From Tigriopus japonicus (Eukaryota > Arthropoda > Copepoda > Harpacticoida > Harpacticidae): DNA of 64,000 nucleotides. Positions 23,201 to 36,280 of this stretch are shown in pieces (the stretch's first letter is position 1; each line of letters starts with the position of its first letter). Under the pieces are notes generated by a model, which did no database searches, was not told the origin of the DNA, and saw only the letters and a list, made by a program, of their open reading frames with translations. The stretch covers positions 5,899,247 to 5,963,246 of the forward strand of contig CM021320.1 in NCBI GenBank assembly GCA_010645155.1. The letters are read 5' to 3'. A program made the position numbers and the translations under genes.

Positions 23201-26200
23201 ACGTGTAATTGGCAAATATTTGAAGGTCTGGACCAATTGCGGTATAGCTAGTTAATTCGTAAATATGTGCGTTGAAGTTTTGTTTGCTCATCGGACCAAT
23301 GAAGGAGAGGAAGGAGCATATTTTATGTAGGGTTGTGGTGAGAACTAACTGACAGGTGTCTTCTTTGAAAGACAAAGGCTTGGATGATGATGATGATCTT
23401 CATCATCATTATCATCATGATTGCCATGTCCAAAGGTGTGTCACAAGAGCGTTACATTCGTTGTTGCAAGCAAAAGTGAAAACGCGATACCCAACATTGA
23501 ACACATGTTCAAAGGGTGCTAAACTTCATGCCGCTTTCAAAGTACACATGACGCTGACCATCATCCATCGATCGATCGGCAATGATGACATCATGTTTCT
23601 CCTCATAATGCACACACTCATCCATTGAATTTTGTTTACACGTCTGAAAATGGGGTCTGGATTCTTTGGACACATTTGAGAGTTCAGAACCGTTAGATAC
23701 GAGCTCGATCAAGAAGCACTGAATTTCCTGGAGTGAGAGGATACTGAAAAGAATAATGTTTTCTAATAAGATTAAATCAATAGCGTGCTTCTACAAATGA
23801 GATCCAGCTTGTGTTCTTTAGACTAAATATTTCAATTTTCAACTCAATTGAATGACAGAGTAAATAGTTATGTCTTCTAAAATGTATGTACGAAAGAGAG
23901 CATAGAATGAATGAGCTCGCCCCTTTTTTGTGTAAATCAATTTCCAGAGGAGAGAGGGCTGGCTCATAGCTGAAATTGAGGTAACTTTTTGGCTCCGAAT
24001 GTTGTCAAATTTGCACCAACAAAGTGTCATTTTCAAGAAAACTTAATTGATTTGAACCCTTTGGAAATCATAATTCTGATCGTTAGCCTTTTACTCCAAA
24101 AAATTAAGTGCTTCATGGTTCAAGTATTGTGAAGCTCTCATGAAAAGCATCAGCATGGAGGGCAATTATGACTCATATTTGGAGTAAAACCGGATTAGCT
24201 TGATGAAAAGGGGATTTTTAACAGAGATGAAAATAAAAAAATGGATCTAGGCAAACTAGAGTCCAGATCGAAACTGAATGAATACTTCTCGAACGAATAT
24301 CAAACATAGAATTCTTTCAAACACTAATATTTCTGTAACAAAGAGTTCTAAAGCAATACCATATTCAGCAATGTCATATTTTTCTGGATACAAAAAAAGG
24401 CTATTTGGCCAAATCCACAGTTAAATTACTTCTTTTCATCTTAATGTTGAGAGGCTAAATCGAAATTTTAATTTCAACAAAATGCGGTTTAGTCTTTAGT
24501 CGACCATCAGTTTCTAGAACATTCTGTCGTTCGACGTCTGTTCAAGTGTTCATTTTTTATCTGTTGCCATAGTTCTCGTTTTGATGCTTTTCACGAATTA
24601 AAGAAAAGGAACCATTAGATTCTTCGAGCCAGTCAGGTGGAAAGTGGGCTAGTTTTGCATTCAATTTCCATGAATCGACTTATTTTAACATGTTACTAGA
24701 ATCTCTGATAAAAATGGCACACATTAATTTGCCATTTAATTGAACAGTACCAACATATAAAACATAACAAATGTTCAATGGAGCTCATTTAGATGTCCAG
24801 AGAGTCTGTTGCACATTCATGTTGAATTATAGGTGCCCAAATGAAAGCAATCGTCATGTTAACACGACGACGAGCATCACGATTTGTTGAATTTTATTCA
24901 CATTGGACCGCCTACTCACGATTGCATGGACATCATTATTCTTTGGGTAACATGAAGTGGTTGCTTTTCAACACTTCAAGAAGGTACCTTTCAAACTCAA
25001 TGTTGATTGCAGGGAAAAATGTTGCATGTAATCATCCGGAAGAAATCGTTGAGAATGTTTTGTCTGCTTCTTTTGGAATATCAACGGATTCGTTTTTTGT
25101 ACTGAGCAAATGGAAATGTCTCGTCATTCTTCATTGCCAGATTGCAATCATCGTTGATCTTTAGGCTTCTGAGGATGCCAAAATCTCATTCTTTTGCCCT
25201 CGAACAAAGATAATGATGTATGTATTTCTTGGCATTGTCGTGATTGTTCTTCCGAAGCTTTGTTTGATGGATTTCACTCCTGCTTTTCCGGTCAAATATA
25301 TCATTGAAAGAAAGGTCAATGGTATTGTTTTCCTTCTATCGAGCCCAAAATTTGAGAAGGCCAATCGAATAGTTTAAAAGAAAATCTCGTCAGGGTGAAT
25401 TAAGAGAACTAATGTCTTTAGAAACGTTTGGTCTGCATCCAGTGAGAAGTCTCACACATTCCAAGGTGTTTGTGAACCATGAACATGTGCTAAAAACGCC
25501 GAACAACAGTAACAGGGTGAGTAAAAAGTACCAAAACCGACCGAGATCATGGTTCATTAGCTTTGAACTAAGTTGACACTCGGTATTGAATATCACTGGT
25601 GATTCTCAGGTGCAAAAAAATAAAACAGCGTTGAAAGTCAAGAGTCAGTCGTTTTTGGTCAGATATCAGGTTCCCAAAGGCACTTTCTTATCCTTTAGTT
25701 TGCGGTGGATACGAGTGTTAAGAGTATCCGAGCAAATTAGAGGCTCAATTTTGCATTCTTGCACATGTCAAGAGATGGTGTGAAGGCCAAATTCTGACTG
25801 AGAAGTCGATTCAACACATTCTTTGTATTGAAAACTAGTTCAGAGTTGTCTTCATTTCCAGAATCACTCAATATATTTTTCAGTCATACAGGGTGTCAAA
25901 AAAATTGTCCTTCGTTATTTTTTATGGTCTTTATGAGGCCGTTCTGAGTGATGAAGAACAAAAAATTAAAACAATTCCTTTTGAATTTTTTTTAGTAGGG
26001 ATGAATATCTTAAAATCGATTTGAGGATTGTCAAGAGCAAAAAGGTACACAAAAAGGTGTGGGCTGTTTTCAAATAAACTCGATATGATGGCTTCTGACA
26101 AAAAATGGCAAGATAAACGTGGATATGTAGAGTTTGAAACATTAATGCTAAAAAATAGCAAATTTCCAGATCAAAGCTGAATGAAAGATGTTAGAACAAA

Positions 26201-29200
26201 ATGGCTTTGCAAATGCTCTGTGTGGTTTTAGCACTTAATTTTTTTTGGTACCCTGTATGTTGTGGTGAAAGAGCGGATGTAACCTCTCAAAATTGAAGTG
26301 TCTGCGAAACGAGACGTGATGTTAGGAAATCCGCTTTTGAGGCCAAGTTAAAGATATTTCAGTCTCTCCGTGAAAGATTTGGCTTTTGAGTTAGGAGACG
26401 TTCTTTCTTGTCATTGAAACGCCTCTTAGTAACCTCGACCGAATTGAGTTCTTGAGTGCTTGCCAAAGAAAAGCAGACTCATCTAAGTTGAAACATATGC
26501 AGTCATGATTGTTGTCAGGGTTAAAAAAGCTTTTAAGTTTTGCTGAATGCAACTCAAGGGTAGGCCTGAACATTGTTAAATGGGAACTTCTCGACCAAAT
26601 CAAGCAACTGAAGGTACGACGTCTTTGTATGGGAACTTGTGGGCAACTTGAGCTGGTAATTGAATGTCTGTCTTGGTTGTAAACTTTGACGGAAAAGGTC
26701 GACGTTGGAATGGTTTTAAGATGGATGGCCTCCTCATGAAATCGAAACAATTCATCAGTAAATATCAAGAACGTTTTGCCATTTTCCGTGTTTTGTTTGC
26801 GTGGACCGGAACAAAAAGATTGAGAGAATTCCTTCTTGGAAGTATTTTGTTAAGTAGACCTGTCAGAGTCAGTCAAAAAGATAACATTGTTTTGAGATTA
26901 CTCTCCCAAATGAAAGACAACTGCCTTGCTGTGGTTATAAAGAAANNNNNNNNNNNNNNNNNNNNNNNNNNNNNNNNNNNNNNNNNNNNNNNNNNNNNNN
27001 NNNNNNNNNNNNNNNNNNNNNNNNNNNNNNNNNNAAGATTGAGAGAATTCCTTCTTGGAAGTATTTTGTTAAGTAGACCTGTCAGAGTTTTCAAAAAGAT
27101 AACATTGTTTTGAGATTACTATCCCAAATGAAAGACAACTGCCTTGCTTTGGTTATAAAGAAAGACAATGTGTGTATTTGATTGGAATCTTGACTCGTTC
27201 TTTTGTTCTCTTATTTGGGATTTTGATTCCTAACTCAAAGCAAAGGATCATTTCCCTTTTTTTATACTATTTTGTGTGGATCGAAAACCTTTAAATTTAA
27301 TGTATCAATGTTTATAGTGTCACTATTTGGACATAATGTGAAATTTTGAACGGATGAAAATGTGGGATAAAATACTTACTTTTTTCGCTCAATTATTCGT
27401 TGCCGAATGTAACTAACAATCGTTATTATGAAGTCAAACAAAGTACTTAACATTGAAGCCAAGTATTCACAATTTTTAATGTGATTTTTTTTTCTTCATC
27501 GTGAAAATCATCATTTGACATTTGTCCAATATTGTCTTTGGTTTCCAAAAATTATTATATTTCAACCCATTCTGGAGTTTCCATCGTGCTTCAAACATGA
27601 TTCTATTTCTCAAATGTTCAATTGGTTTTGAAATTCATTTCCAGATGAATCCTCTTTGCTCTCGGAAATTCACTCGTCTCTTCGGTCTTCCAAACGCAAC
27701 TCGAAAAAGGCCTCTCGGCAAAGTTCAAAGTTTGACTCGGCTTCAGAATTCTCGGACAATGACTTCGATTCGAAACGACTCCAAGGCCGATCATCCACGG
27801 CCGGAATGTTCGGCTCCACTTTCGACACTTTCCGGATTGCCACTTCCAACAGCAAGATGGTTCACAGTGGTGGACCCGGGGCTCTTGAGCCTGTCCCAGT
27901 TACCTTTGGATACAATCCGGGACAGGGCAGTTCCTTGGACAAAGAATACTTCTTCGAATCATACACCGTGTCCCGTGCCGATACCTCCTCACCGGATTTC
28001 ATGGACCTCGAATTTCGCTATGGCGATCTCAATCCGGATGATTTGGACGATGGAGACGATATTCCCATGGGTGGAATGGCGGAAAACTATGTTGAGTCAA
28101 CAGTTGAAGCTCATATTCCTACTGTTGGAGGTCATCCGGGGATCGGCAGTCTTCCAGGAATGGGTTCAGGTCGTCCCAGTTTAGGTGATCCTACCAGTCC
28201 CCAACGAGGTCACCAAGTTCCGTTCTCTATGGGTTTTATGAGCGGAGGTTCGTACCCTAACAATGACAATGAAGAAGATATCTGGGAGGAAGAGGAATCG
28301 TCCAACGTAGTTCGAATCAAAACCGTGGGCGAATTGTCAGTGCCTCAACTTGAAATGGACGCCTTGGCATCTCCCTTGGGATCCGTTCCTAGTCTGAATC
28401 GGGACCAATCAGCAACCCCTCCATTCGGATTGATGCCCTTAGGCAGTGTGCCTTCACCGATTCCCTTGGGAGGACCCTTAGGGTCGATACCTGGAGGATT
28501 AGGTTTCGTGCCATCTAGTGGAGGATTAGGATCTCTTCCGTTTGGAACCGTCCCAAGTGGTGCTCGAGTGGGTGGTTCCGTAACGGTGGACACATTTGGA
28601 GCCTCGTCTTTGCCGGGACAGTTCCTGAATTACGATTCAAGTGGTGGTGGATCCGGACTCTGTCTAACGAGAGATTCGGGAGTGACGTCGAGTGATTTCT
28701 CAGATGCCCACGGTCGATTTTCGGCTATTGGCGATCGACAGGACAATCCTGGCGATGGCATGTCAGATGATGGCCGATGTACCGATTTACTGGGAATGGA
28801 GGACTCAGAATTCCGAGGGGGTTACCTGAAGGACGATGACGACGATTTGGATGAGCTCAAATTGGGTGGGGGTTTGACTTTGGGCGGTGGTGAGCTGGAT
28901 AGTGTTTTAAAGACCCTAGATCCCGCTGAAGTGGAAAGGCGAAGGCGACAATTGAATCGAGCCTACAGGTATGAAGACGTCATTTGTTTTCTGGTAGGGG
29001 TTGGCTTTTTTCTTTCCCAGGGATGGGATTATCAGCGATATTCTTAAAAACCTCTATCTTTAAAAAGTAAATTGCCTTACGCCTTTAGTTACTTTCTTAT
29101 TATGTGCCTTGGAGGAATAGCAGTTTTTACCAAATAATGTTGTATTTTTACAATTTTTTTGGGATATAACTCAGACTTAGTGGGTCATCAAAACAAGGAA

Positions 29201-31402
29201 TTACATTGACAGGTCCGCAATATTTGTGTGAAAGATCGCTGCAAATAATAGGCATACTAAACTAAATCTAAGATGGATAGTGAAATAGTTGACTATTTAA
29301 CTACCCTTCATGAAGGAATTCTTTTTTGCTCCAATCAAAACATTTTGCTTTGCTTAGTATTTTAATCACCTTCCACTAGAATTTGAAAAAAAATAACAGC
29401 AAAAAATATTCTTATATGAAACTTGCTTGGGCTGTCTAAAATACAAAGCCTGAGTGGACAAACAACACAACTAGTCAGTTTCATTAATGACTGATCTTGG
29501 GACAAGTATCTAACATTTCACAAGATTAATCTTTAATTAAGTTTTTATCATTTTTTATATTTTTCGACCAAGGCTACGCAAAATGATTAAGCAGAAAATA
29601 TCGTTTAAATATCTTTCAAATTTCGCCACAAAAATTTACTCCGATTAAACAGCTTATTCGCGAAAATCCCGTCCTGAGATGAGAAAAGGGTTCTCGGAAG
29701 CTTGGGAATGAAATCCTTGGATCAACCCTTTATTTCCTTAAATTTGTGCCACTACATTATCCTTATCTTGTACCTTTGTATTTGTTTCAGTTATGAGTTG
29801 GGATCAGACGGGTTCGAAAGTCCCGGTTCGTCTCTCTTTGGCAAGCCCGGATTCAACTTTCTTCCATACGGCGTTCGAACTCCGGATAGTATCATGTCAA
29901 CGGGTTCTCGCGAGCTTTTAGGATCAGGAGGAGGATCATCCGGATACTACGGAGCCGGTTGGAGACTCCCCGATAAATTAAGGATTGTCAAACCTCTGGA
30001 AGGCTCTCTAACCTTGCACAATTGGCAACGTCTCGCCCGTCCTCATTTAGGCAACATTCTCGAAGAGCGTGAAGGGGTGGCCATGAGAGGAGCCCTGCCA
30101 TCGATCTTCTCTCGAAGTGAAGACTCCGACTTCGACGACCCCCTTCTTTTGACACGGGAGGACAAGAATCTTCCACAAATCGGTGCCAAGCCAGACACGT
30201 GGACCCTGGACACCATCACCAATTGTACTGTGCTTCATCCGGACGAAACCTCGGCTCACACTCAATTGACCTCAACCTACGGTGGTGTCCAAATGTCCAG
30301 TGGCTTTGGCGATCAATCCCGCCATTCCACGGCCTTTTCATCGCGATGCTCGAGTCGAATGTCTAGTAGGAGACAATCCATATCAGAATCGGGTTGGAGG
30401 CGAAGTGGGACGTTGACCTGTTCGACTAATATCGGATTGGCCAAAGTGTTGAATGAGCGCTCAATAACCGGTTATCTTAGTGACAGCACGCTCAGACTTG
30501 ACCGTAGTGGGGTGTGTAATGAGGCGGCTTCTATCATAAGTCTCACGCCCAGTGTCATTTCCACGCCCACTGGGGTGCGTTCATTCTCTCCCACGGGCAC
30601 GCCCCTCAACTCACCTACGCACACGCCTCCGGGCACGCCTCCAAATGAGCGGGAAGGAAGTGAGAGCGGATTCGTCCTGGGCTTCTTTGCGAGTTTGAGA
30701 AGCGCTTTGTATGGCGAACAAAAGAAGGAGGTTCACACTCTGAGACATCAACGCAAACGGAAACAACTCAAGAAGTTGGGCATACTCGAAAGAGTGGCAG
30801 AGGTGGGCGTGGAGAACTTATTGAGCACTTCTCCTGCCCCTTCATCATATCTGAGTGGTGGGAGTCGGGACTCTTCTATGTCACGAGAAGACTCCTTGAG
30901 TAGGACAATCTCAGATTTTGACCTGCGTTTTATGAGTAGTGACCTCCAAAGCAGTGAGTTAGTGGATGTCGAACCCGGTTCACTCACGCTTTCGCGTCCT
31001 ATAAAGAAGCCTTTGGCCAAAACTCGTGAATCGACGCCTGACCCGTCAATGTTGACCTCTAAAGTGTCGATGTCGATTCCTGGACTTCAGAGTGGTTCGG
31101 GCCACATCAGCTCTATATATGGCTCAACAACGCACAATGTGGTGGGTGGGCGTGGTCCTGGGCGGGTCATTGCTAGTCCAGGGGATCGCAGAGGTGCATT
31201 ATTCCCAGGACTAGGGGTCCCAGGTCAGCCTGGAACCGGGGCACTCCTGAAATCTGCCAGTGGAAACACAGCCGAACGTCTAGATCTTGGGTCAGTTCCC
31301 ACGAGTTCTTGCTCAGGAGGCATTTATCAGGATAATAGTGGAGGCGGGTTCATCGGAAGCATTACTTCATTGTTCTTTGGACGTAAAGGAGGTCTTCTGT
31401 GA
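17221..31402 (+). CDS. milt: Milton/TRAK family kinesin adaptor (5' end incomplete)
   Basis: Six exons join in frame: about 17221-17829, 19812-20036, 21726-21896, 22887-23163, 27645-28968 and 29791-31402, about 1,400 codons. TRAK/Milton proteins link mitochondria (via Miro) to kinesin-1 for axonal and cytoplasmic transport. Evidence: the HAP1_N block ([44 protein letters not shown], shown here in parts), coiled-coil exons 2-4, and the conserved C-terminal signatures YGVRTPDSIMSTGS and KLRIVKPLEGSLTLHNWQRL in the last exon. Exon 5 holds a long acidic then Gly/Pro/Ser-rich region, unusually extended. The first exon is open from a stop at 17218 but has no ATG before the HAP1_N core, so the start lies in an unseen upstream exon or at a non-AUG codon. 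A poly(A) signal is at 31971. Confidence 0.93.
25887..26257. mobile_element. mariner-type MITE in milton intron
   Basis: Ends are inverted copies: TACAGGGTGTCAAAAAAATT on the left, and the complement of TACAGGGTACCAAAAAAAATT on the right. TA is at both outer edges, as expected for a Tc1/mariner TA target site. It is 371 bp long with no transposase. It sits in the 4.5-kb intron between the fourth and fifth recognised milton exons. Confidence 0.7.
26815..27165. repeat. 131-bp direct repeat flanking an assembly gap (N at 26946-27034)
   Basis: The block 26815-26945 immediately before the 89 N is repeated, almost base for base, at 27035-27165 immediately after it, with a 220-bp offset. The few differences include an extra AGTC-like insertion in the first copy. 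This is either a true tandem repeat too long for the assembler or a false duplication made when the two gap edges failed to merge. Confidence 0.85.
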
Positions 31403-31970
31403 AGAGGTCAGAAAGACAGTGATCCAGTAGTTTATCGAGTCGTAGTGTTGTCTGCTTTGATCAAAGGAAGAGTGGGTTTATACGATATACCGGACCTACT
31501 ACGTGAACACGCAACTGGATGGAGATTATTTAGGTCATAATCGGAATGCCTTAAAGAAAGTGCTGCAGACTCGTTGGCAGCATCGTGTGAAGAGGTTGAC
31601 GAAAGGTTGGACTCTCCTCATGAACAGGGCTGTGGTTCTTTATGTTTTCGATTGTTTGGAAGTAATTTTTATGTTCTTGGCGCATCTTTGAATAAGTCTT
31701 CGTTTCTCTACTTCCTCTCCTCACCCTTTTCAAACGATCTATATGAATAATTTATGCTCAATAAGTTCGTTTTAAGAGTTGCCATTTCTGTCCCTCGTCA
31801 AGAAAGAAAAACTTCGTGTTTATTCTAAGTAACTTAACTACCAACCTTTCCTTTCAAGTTGTGCATCCTGTTGTCATTTTTGTTTTGGAACAATTCAAGT
31901 GATGAACGGGATGGTTCTAGTCGACCGAAAATTATGAGAATACGAAATGAACGGATCAGTAATTTACCAA

Positions 31971-31976
31971 AATAAA
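31971..31976 (+). terminator. Poly(A) signal of milton
   Basis: AATAAA about 570 bp after the milton stop codon, the first canonical signal I see in the 3' untranslated region. Confidence 0.6.
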
Positions 31977-32026
31977 GAAACATTAACTTATGTAATGATT
32001 GTGTGCGTGTCGATTCTTGTGTTCAT

Positions 32027-33602
32027 ACTAGAGCTCTATATTAGAAAGAGTACAATCATATCCAACGCCATCTAGTTCATTCTGCTCACAACTTCTCGCC
32101 GTTCCCAAAAGGATGCACAAGTACCCTCTAAGCTGAACAAGTTTTCCAAACTATCAGACCAAGATAGCACCTTTTGAGAAACTAAAAGGCATAGAACCTT
32201 AATGAAGGGGTCCAAATTGAACTATTAGTGTTTTTCAAATGATTCAAAGCTGAATTGCCTGTAAAATTAGGTTTAAAACCTAAAAGACCGAGAGAAAAAT
32301 GAATATCTCACCCCTCATTGTGATCAATGCTTTTTTAGAGAAAACGTTCACAATTAGGGCTCCTACCATAAAAAATGTGTCAGAAAGAATAGTGATAGAG
32401 AGGAGCATGTTGAGTTTTCCTTTCTTTACCTATCAACCCTGAAATGTTGAGTCAAGTCCTTCAAGTCCCTGTTTGCTCACTGGGCTCAGTGTGGAGAGTC
32501 TAGCTTAGAAAACCACCCCGCAATGCTAAGTGCAACCTCACGTGAGCGAGGTTGCGTGGTGATAACAAACGTACCGTGTATTTACCTCTGAGGCGATTTT
32601 TCGTCCTGAGTTTTGAGTGGTGGCAGCCAAGTAGATTTCGGTGGTCTTGCACAACCGTTTCGACAGTTCTTGCGTACCGTGATGGTAGGCGCTGGAATTG
32701 TCAGTGTCTTGGAAGAAAAGAATAGGTTTCAGCCAGTTTCAGTGCTCTTAAGAAGCAAGTAGGAGAAGTAATTAATCAACTTTTCCTAACATCACCTAAT
32801 CTAACGGTCACAACATATGATCCCAAAGCCTAGCCTTGCAGGGCCTGAAGCCTAATCCTAAAGCTGTGTTGCATCATACACTTTGCATATTTATCTATGT
32901 CGACGCACTGAGAATCCGTGCGCGAACTTGGACTTCTAGGTCCAAGAGCGTACCGGCCCATCCTTAAGACTGCCTGGAGTCTGGTGATTCCCGTTTAGAG
33001 AACTCTCATCAAGACCACATGCTTTTATTGGGAACACAAAACTTTCGCTACGTTTGTTTTACCACGCAACCTCGCTCACGTGAGGCTCCCCTGCTGGCCA
33101 CCACCACTTACACCTGTGATCTTGCATATCAATGGGTAGGTGGGCAAGTTTAAATTGCAGTCAGGGGTGAAGTCAAGAGAGGAAGAAAATTCCCTGTGCT
33201 CTTTCTCAGCAATAACCATGACAGCGAAGCACAAGAGGGAAGAGAATTCAGCAGCCCTGCAATTTCATTTCCAATCACATTGTTGCCATCACCTCTTGCA
33301 TCAATATGTCCAAGAGGATAGATTTTCATTCTCTTACTGTCTTTTAAAGCTTTAAACCTAATTTTATAGGTAATTCAGCGTTGGATCATTTGAAACACAC
33401 TAATTGTTCATTTTGGACCCCTTCTTTAAAGTTCTAGGCCCTTTAGTTTCTCAAAAGGTGCTATCTTTGTCTGATAATTTGGAAAACTTGTTCAGCCAAG
33501 AGGGTACCTGTGCATCCTTTTGGGAACGGCGAGCAGTTGCAAGCAGAATGAACTAGATGGCGTTGGATATGATTGTACTCTTTCTAATTTAGAGCTCTAG
33601 TT
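32027..33602. mobile_element. Foldback element, about 1.6 kb
   Basis: The left arm (32027-32280, beginning ACTAGAGCTCT) is repeated in inverted form at 33346-33602 with scattered mismatches. A second inverted pair lies inside (32533-32573 against 33048-33085, containing CCTCACGTGAGCGAGG). The interior differs between the arms and encodes nothing recognised. No clear target duplication. Confidence 0.65.
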
Positions 33603-33746
33603 CACACACTTATTGCTTTGCCTGTACAGTCCTTAAGTGCGCCATCTAGTGGATAAACTAGGTCGGTTGTTGAGGTAGTTTAATAGTATAGAAGAAGCAT
33701 ACTGTACCTGGAAACACAAAAGAAGCACACGACCTCTGGTCTCTTG

Positions 33747-33870
33747 GAACGACCGAGATTTAGACGTTTCTGTCAGGAATACTCGTTCTTTGTGAGAGTT
33801 GTTCCCATGTGGAACGCTCTGCCGATTGAAATCCGACAAAGCCCAAGCCTTCATGTTTTCAAAATGCTTC
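33747..33870 (+). pseudogene. Non-LTR retrotransposon (LINE) reverse transcriptase tail, relic
   Basis: One frame reads R-F-C-Q-E-Y-S-F-F-V-R-V-V-P-M-W-N-A-L-P-I-E-I and continues to a V-F-K motif. This is the pattern seen at the C-terminus of many LINE-encoded polymerases (F..R....WN.LP.......F). Only about 40 codons remain, with no polymerase core upstream, so this is a 5'-truncated relic abutting the foldback element. Confidence 0.6.
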
Positions 33871-34170
33871 GTCGTTCTACTACAATGTAGTAGTGTAATC
33901 TTAGATCAATTATTATCACTAGATAGCGTGCAAGCTTTAGTCTGGCTGATTTGGCAAGCGGGGCAGAATGCGTAGATTTCATGAGGAAAATGTCTCCCTC
34001 ACAACTGTTGAGCGGACAGTTAGTGTGACCAAACATGCGAGTCAAGACCAACTTTTCAAAACTCGTTCTTGAAGCTACAAGTCAGTTTTTGCCCATATAT
34101 GCATAGGATTAACGCTACATAACGCAAAAGCTTCAATTTGTGTTCTTCCCACCAATGACTTATTCAATGT

Positions 34171-36024
34171 ATTCGGACGTTTAGGCTGCTGTTTTCAGCT
34201 GATGATTTTTGTAAACAAATCTTTGTTTACTGGTACCCGTAAACCCTGCTACCCTCCGAACTCGTGTAACCTTAAAAGGCAGGCTTTTGACCATTACGAC
34301 GTCTAATAAACCTTTATTAAGCCTAAAGAAACATCAGTGAAACTTAAAAAAACAAAGAATGGAACGTGTTATTGGTTGTGAAAATAAAAATAATGGTCGA
34401 CGGTCGATTGGGAACTGAATACGGATCGCGGCCGTTGCGATAAATCGGTTCAAGCCGTCACACGAGATTTAACATCAAATTCCTAATTGGATGTGTTCCA
34501 TCTGGGAAACAAACTTCGTCTCGAAAGGATTTGGAAGACCCACAACCGGTACCGAAATCAGGGTCAAAAGTGGACTTTTGAAATACATTCAAGAACGAGA
34601 TATCGTTTTTGCCGGCAAAGGATCTCCACACATTCAGACCAAAATTAGAGAGCATGGTGAAACGTTGGTGATGTCCCCTATTATAAAAGGAGTGCAATTT
34701 ACCAAGGGTGAAAACGACGATGGACACCAAATTGCTGAAGTTCGTGTTCTAGTGGAGAGAGCAATTTAACGGATGAAGCGATCCAAGGCTCTGGATTTTA
34801 TGCCCTGCAACATGTTGAACTATAAAAACAAAATTCTTTTTGTCTTTGCCGATATTGGTAACCTTCCACCTAATTTGATTGACGATGCTGCCCAAGAAGT
34901 CGACGAATGAAAATACAAAGTAGTGGTACATACAAGGCATTAAAAGCGTTTATTCTCAATATAACAAAAAAACACGTAAATTGGCCTTCCACTCAAAAAA
35001 CTGAAGCTGATCGCAGATTACGGATATTACTTGTACTTTTGAGGACTAACATCTGAACCTAAATTGGATGGGAATACTGGTGGCTTTTTTGAAAGAGCCT
35101 TCTGAAACAAATTTAACAACTATTGGGCCATTCTTCCAAGAGACGGACATTTAATATAAAACACTTGCTCTTCTATTTTCAATCCCCAATTCATTCAAAG
35201 CACAAATCCATGGGTAAAAATAATGGACAATGACTCCAGCTTCATGGACACATCGGCAAGTGAATTAGTTCATTCTGTTCTCTGGCTTGATCTCTGTTTT
35301 CACGACAGTATATAAGGTTGGAGTTATCATCGAGCGTCTGGAAAATGTACCATCTCAGGATCTCTGACTTTAATGCGCAAGCTATTTGCTTACAATACGG
35401 TGCAGAAATTCAGAATTTTCCTAAATCATGTCAAAGTTCTTTCTGGGATTGACTTCTTCAACTTCCACTTTCCTTCAGCAATAAGACACTAAAAGGCTGA
35501 TGAGCTAGCACGTAAATGTGCCTTGAGGGTGCACATGATCATGTTATTATACTTCTGTGCTGAAAGACGGTCAAAACGACGTCTTCTTTCATGTTTCTTA
35601 AAAATCCACTTTTGACCGTGACTTTGGTCTCAGTTGTGCGTCTTTCAAATCCTTTCGAGTTAAAGGTTATCTTCCCAAATGGAGCACATCCAATTAGGAA
35701 TTTGATGGCATATCAAGTTTGACTGAATATTTTCGTTTGACAGCTAATCCCGACTTATCGCAATGGCTGCGATCCCTATGAAAAGAATGAGATCGAATTC
35801 CCAATTGACCATCGACTATTGTTTTTATTTTCACGACCAACAACACGTTCCATTCTTTGTTTTGCTAAGTCTAACTGATGTTTCTTTAGGCATAATGTGG
35901 GTTTTTAGACGTCGGAATGATCAAAAGCCTTTCTTTTACGGTTACACGAGTTGGGAAGGTACCAGTAAACAAAGATTTGTTTACGAAAATCATCAGCTGA
36001 AAACAGCAGCCTAAACGTCCGAAT
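34171..36024. mobile_element. PIF/Harbinger-like element rearranged into a head-to-head foldback
   Basis: Both ends carry the same inverted sequence starting ATTCGGACGTTTAGGCTGCT, and the arms match over roughly 390 bp (34171-34560 and 35637-36024). The left arm runs into a decayed DDE_Tnp_4-type transposase (34440-34900). Part of that coding region is also present in inverted orientation in the right arm (rich in matches around 35640-35710). The element thus looks like a transposon end plus coding segment duplicated head-to-head. Confidence 0.65.
34440..34910 (+). pseudogene. DDE_Tnp_4-type transposase relic
   Basis: The frame from 34491 resembles the catalytic half of PIF/Harbinger/ISL2EU-like DDE_Tnp_4 endonucleases: FVSKGFGRPTTG-type block, SGLLKYI, an eroded second-Asp region (FAGKG where the family has ADRGF), and VRVLVERAI. 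The preceding FLIG..PSG block lies in another frame, so there is a frameshift near 34505. An in-frame TAA follows VERAI at about 34768. The tail downstream (DFMPCNMLNYKNKI, NLPPNLIDD) is still recognisable. It cannot make an active enzyme. Confidence 0.7.
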
Positions 36025-36280
36025 TGGCAAAAAAGTTCCTAGTTGTAGTATTCAAATCCATGGCATGGTCACCTAGTGACGTCTTCGGTTCTTTCAAGAA
36101 AGTGACCACTAGCAATAACAAAAAATGACCCAAAAATATTACTGAATTCCACATTTGACTCATCACTTGCATGGTTGACATTTGCCTGGTCACACATTTC
36201 AAATGTTCCCGCACTTGTGTCCGCTCAACAGTTGGCGACCGGAGACACATTTTTAGGCTTACACTCGGTCTAGTATTAAT

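Noticed and set aside
23388..23420. GATGAT/CATCAT run as a coding aspartate-histidine tract
   Set aside because: It lies directly after the fourth recognised milton exon within the intron and is a simple repeat forming a hairpin.
24841..25164. 107-codon frame in a milton intron
   Set aside because: No recognised motif and composition like the surrounding intron.
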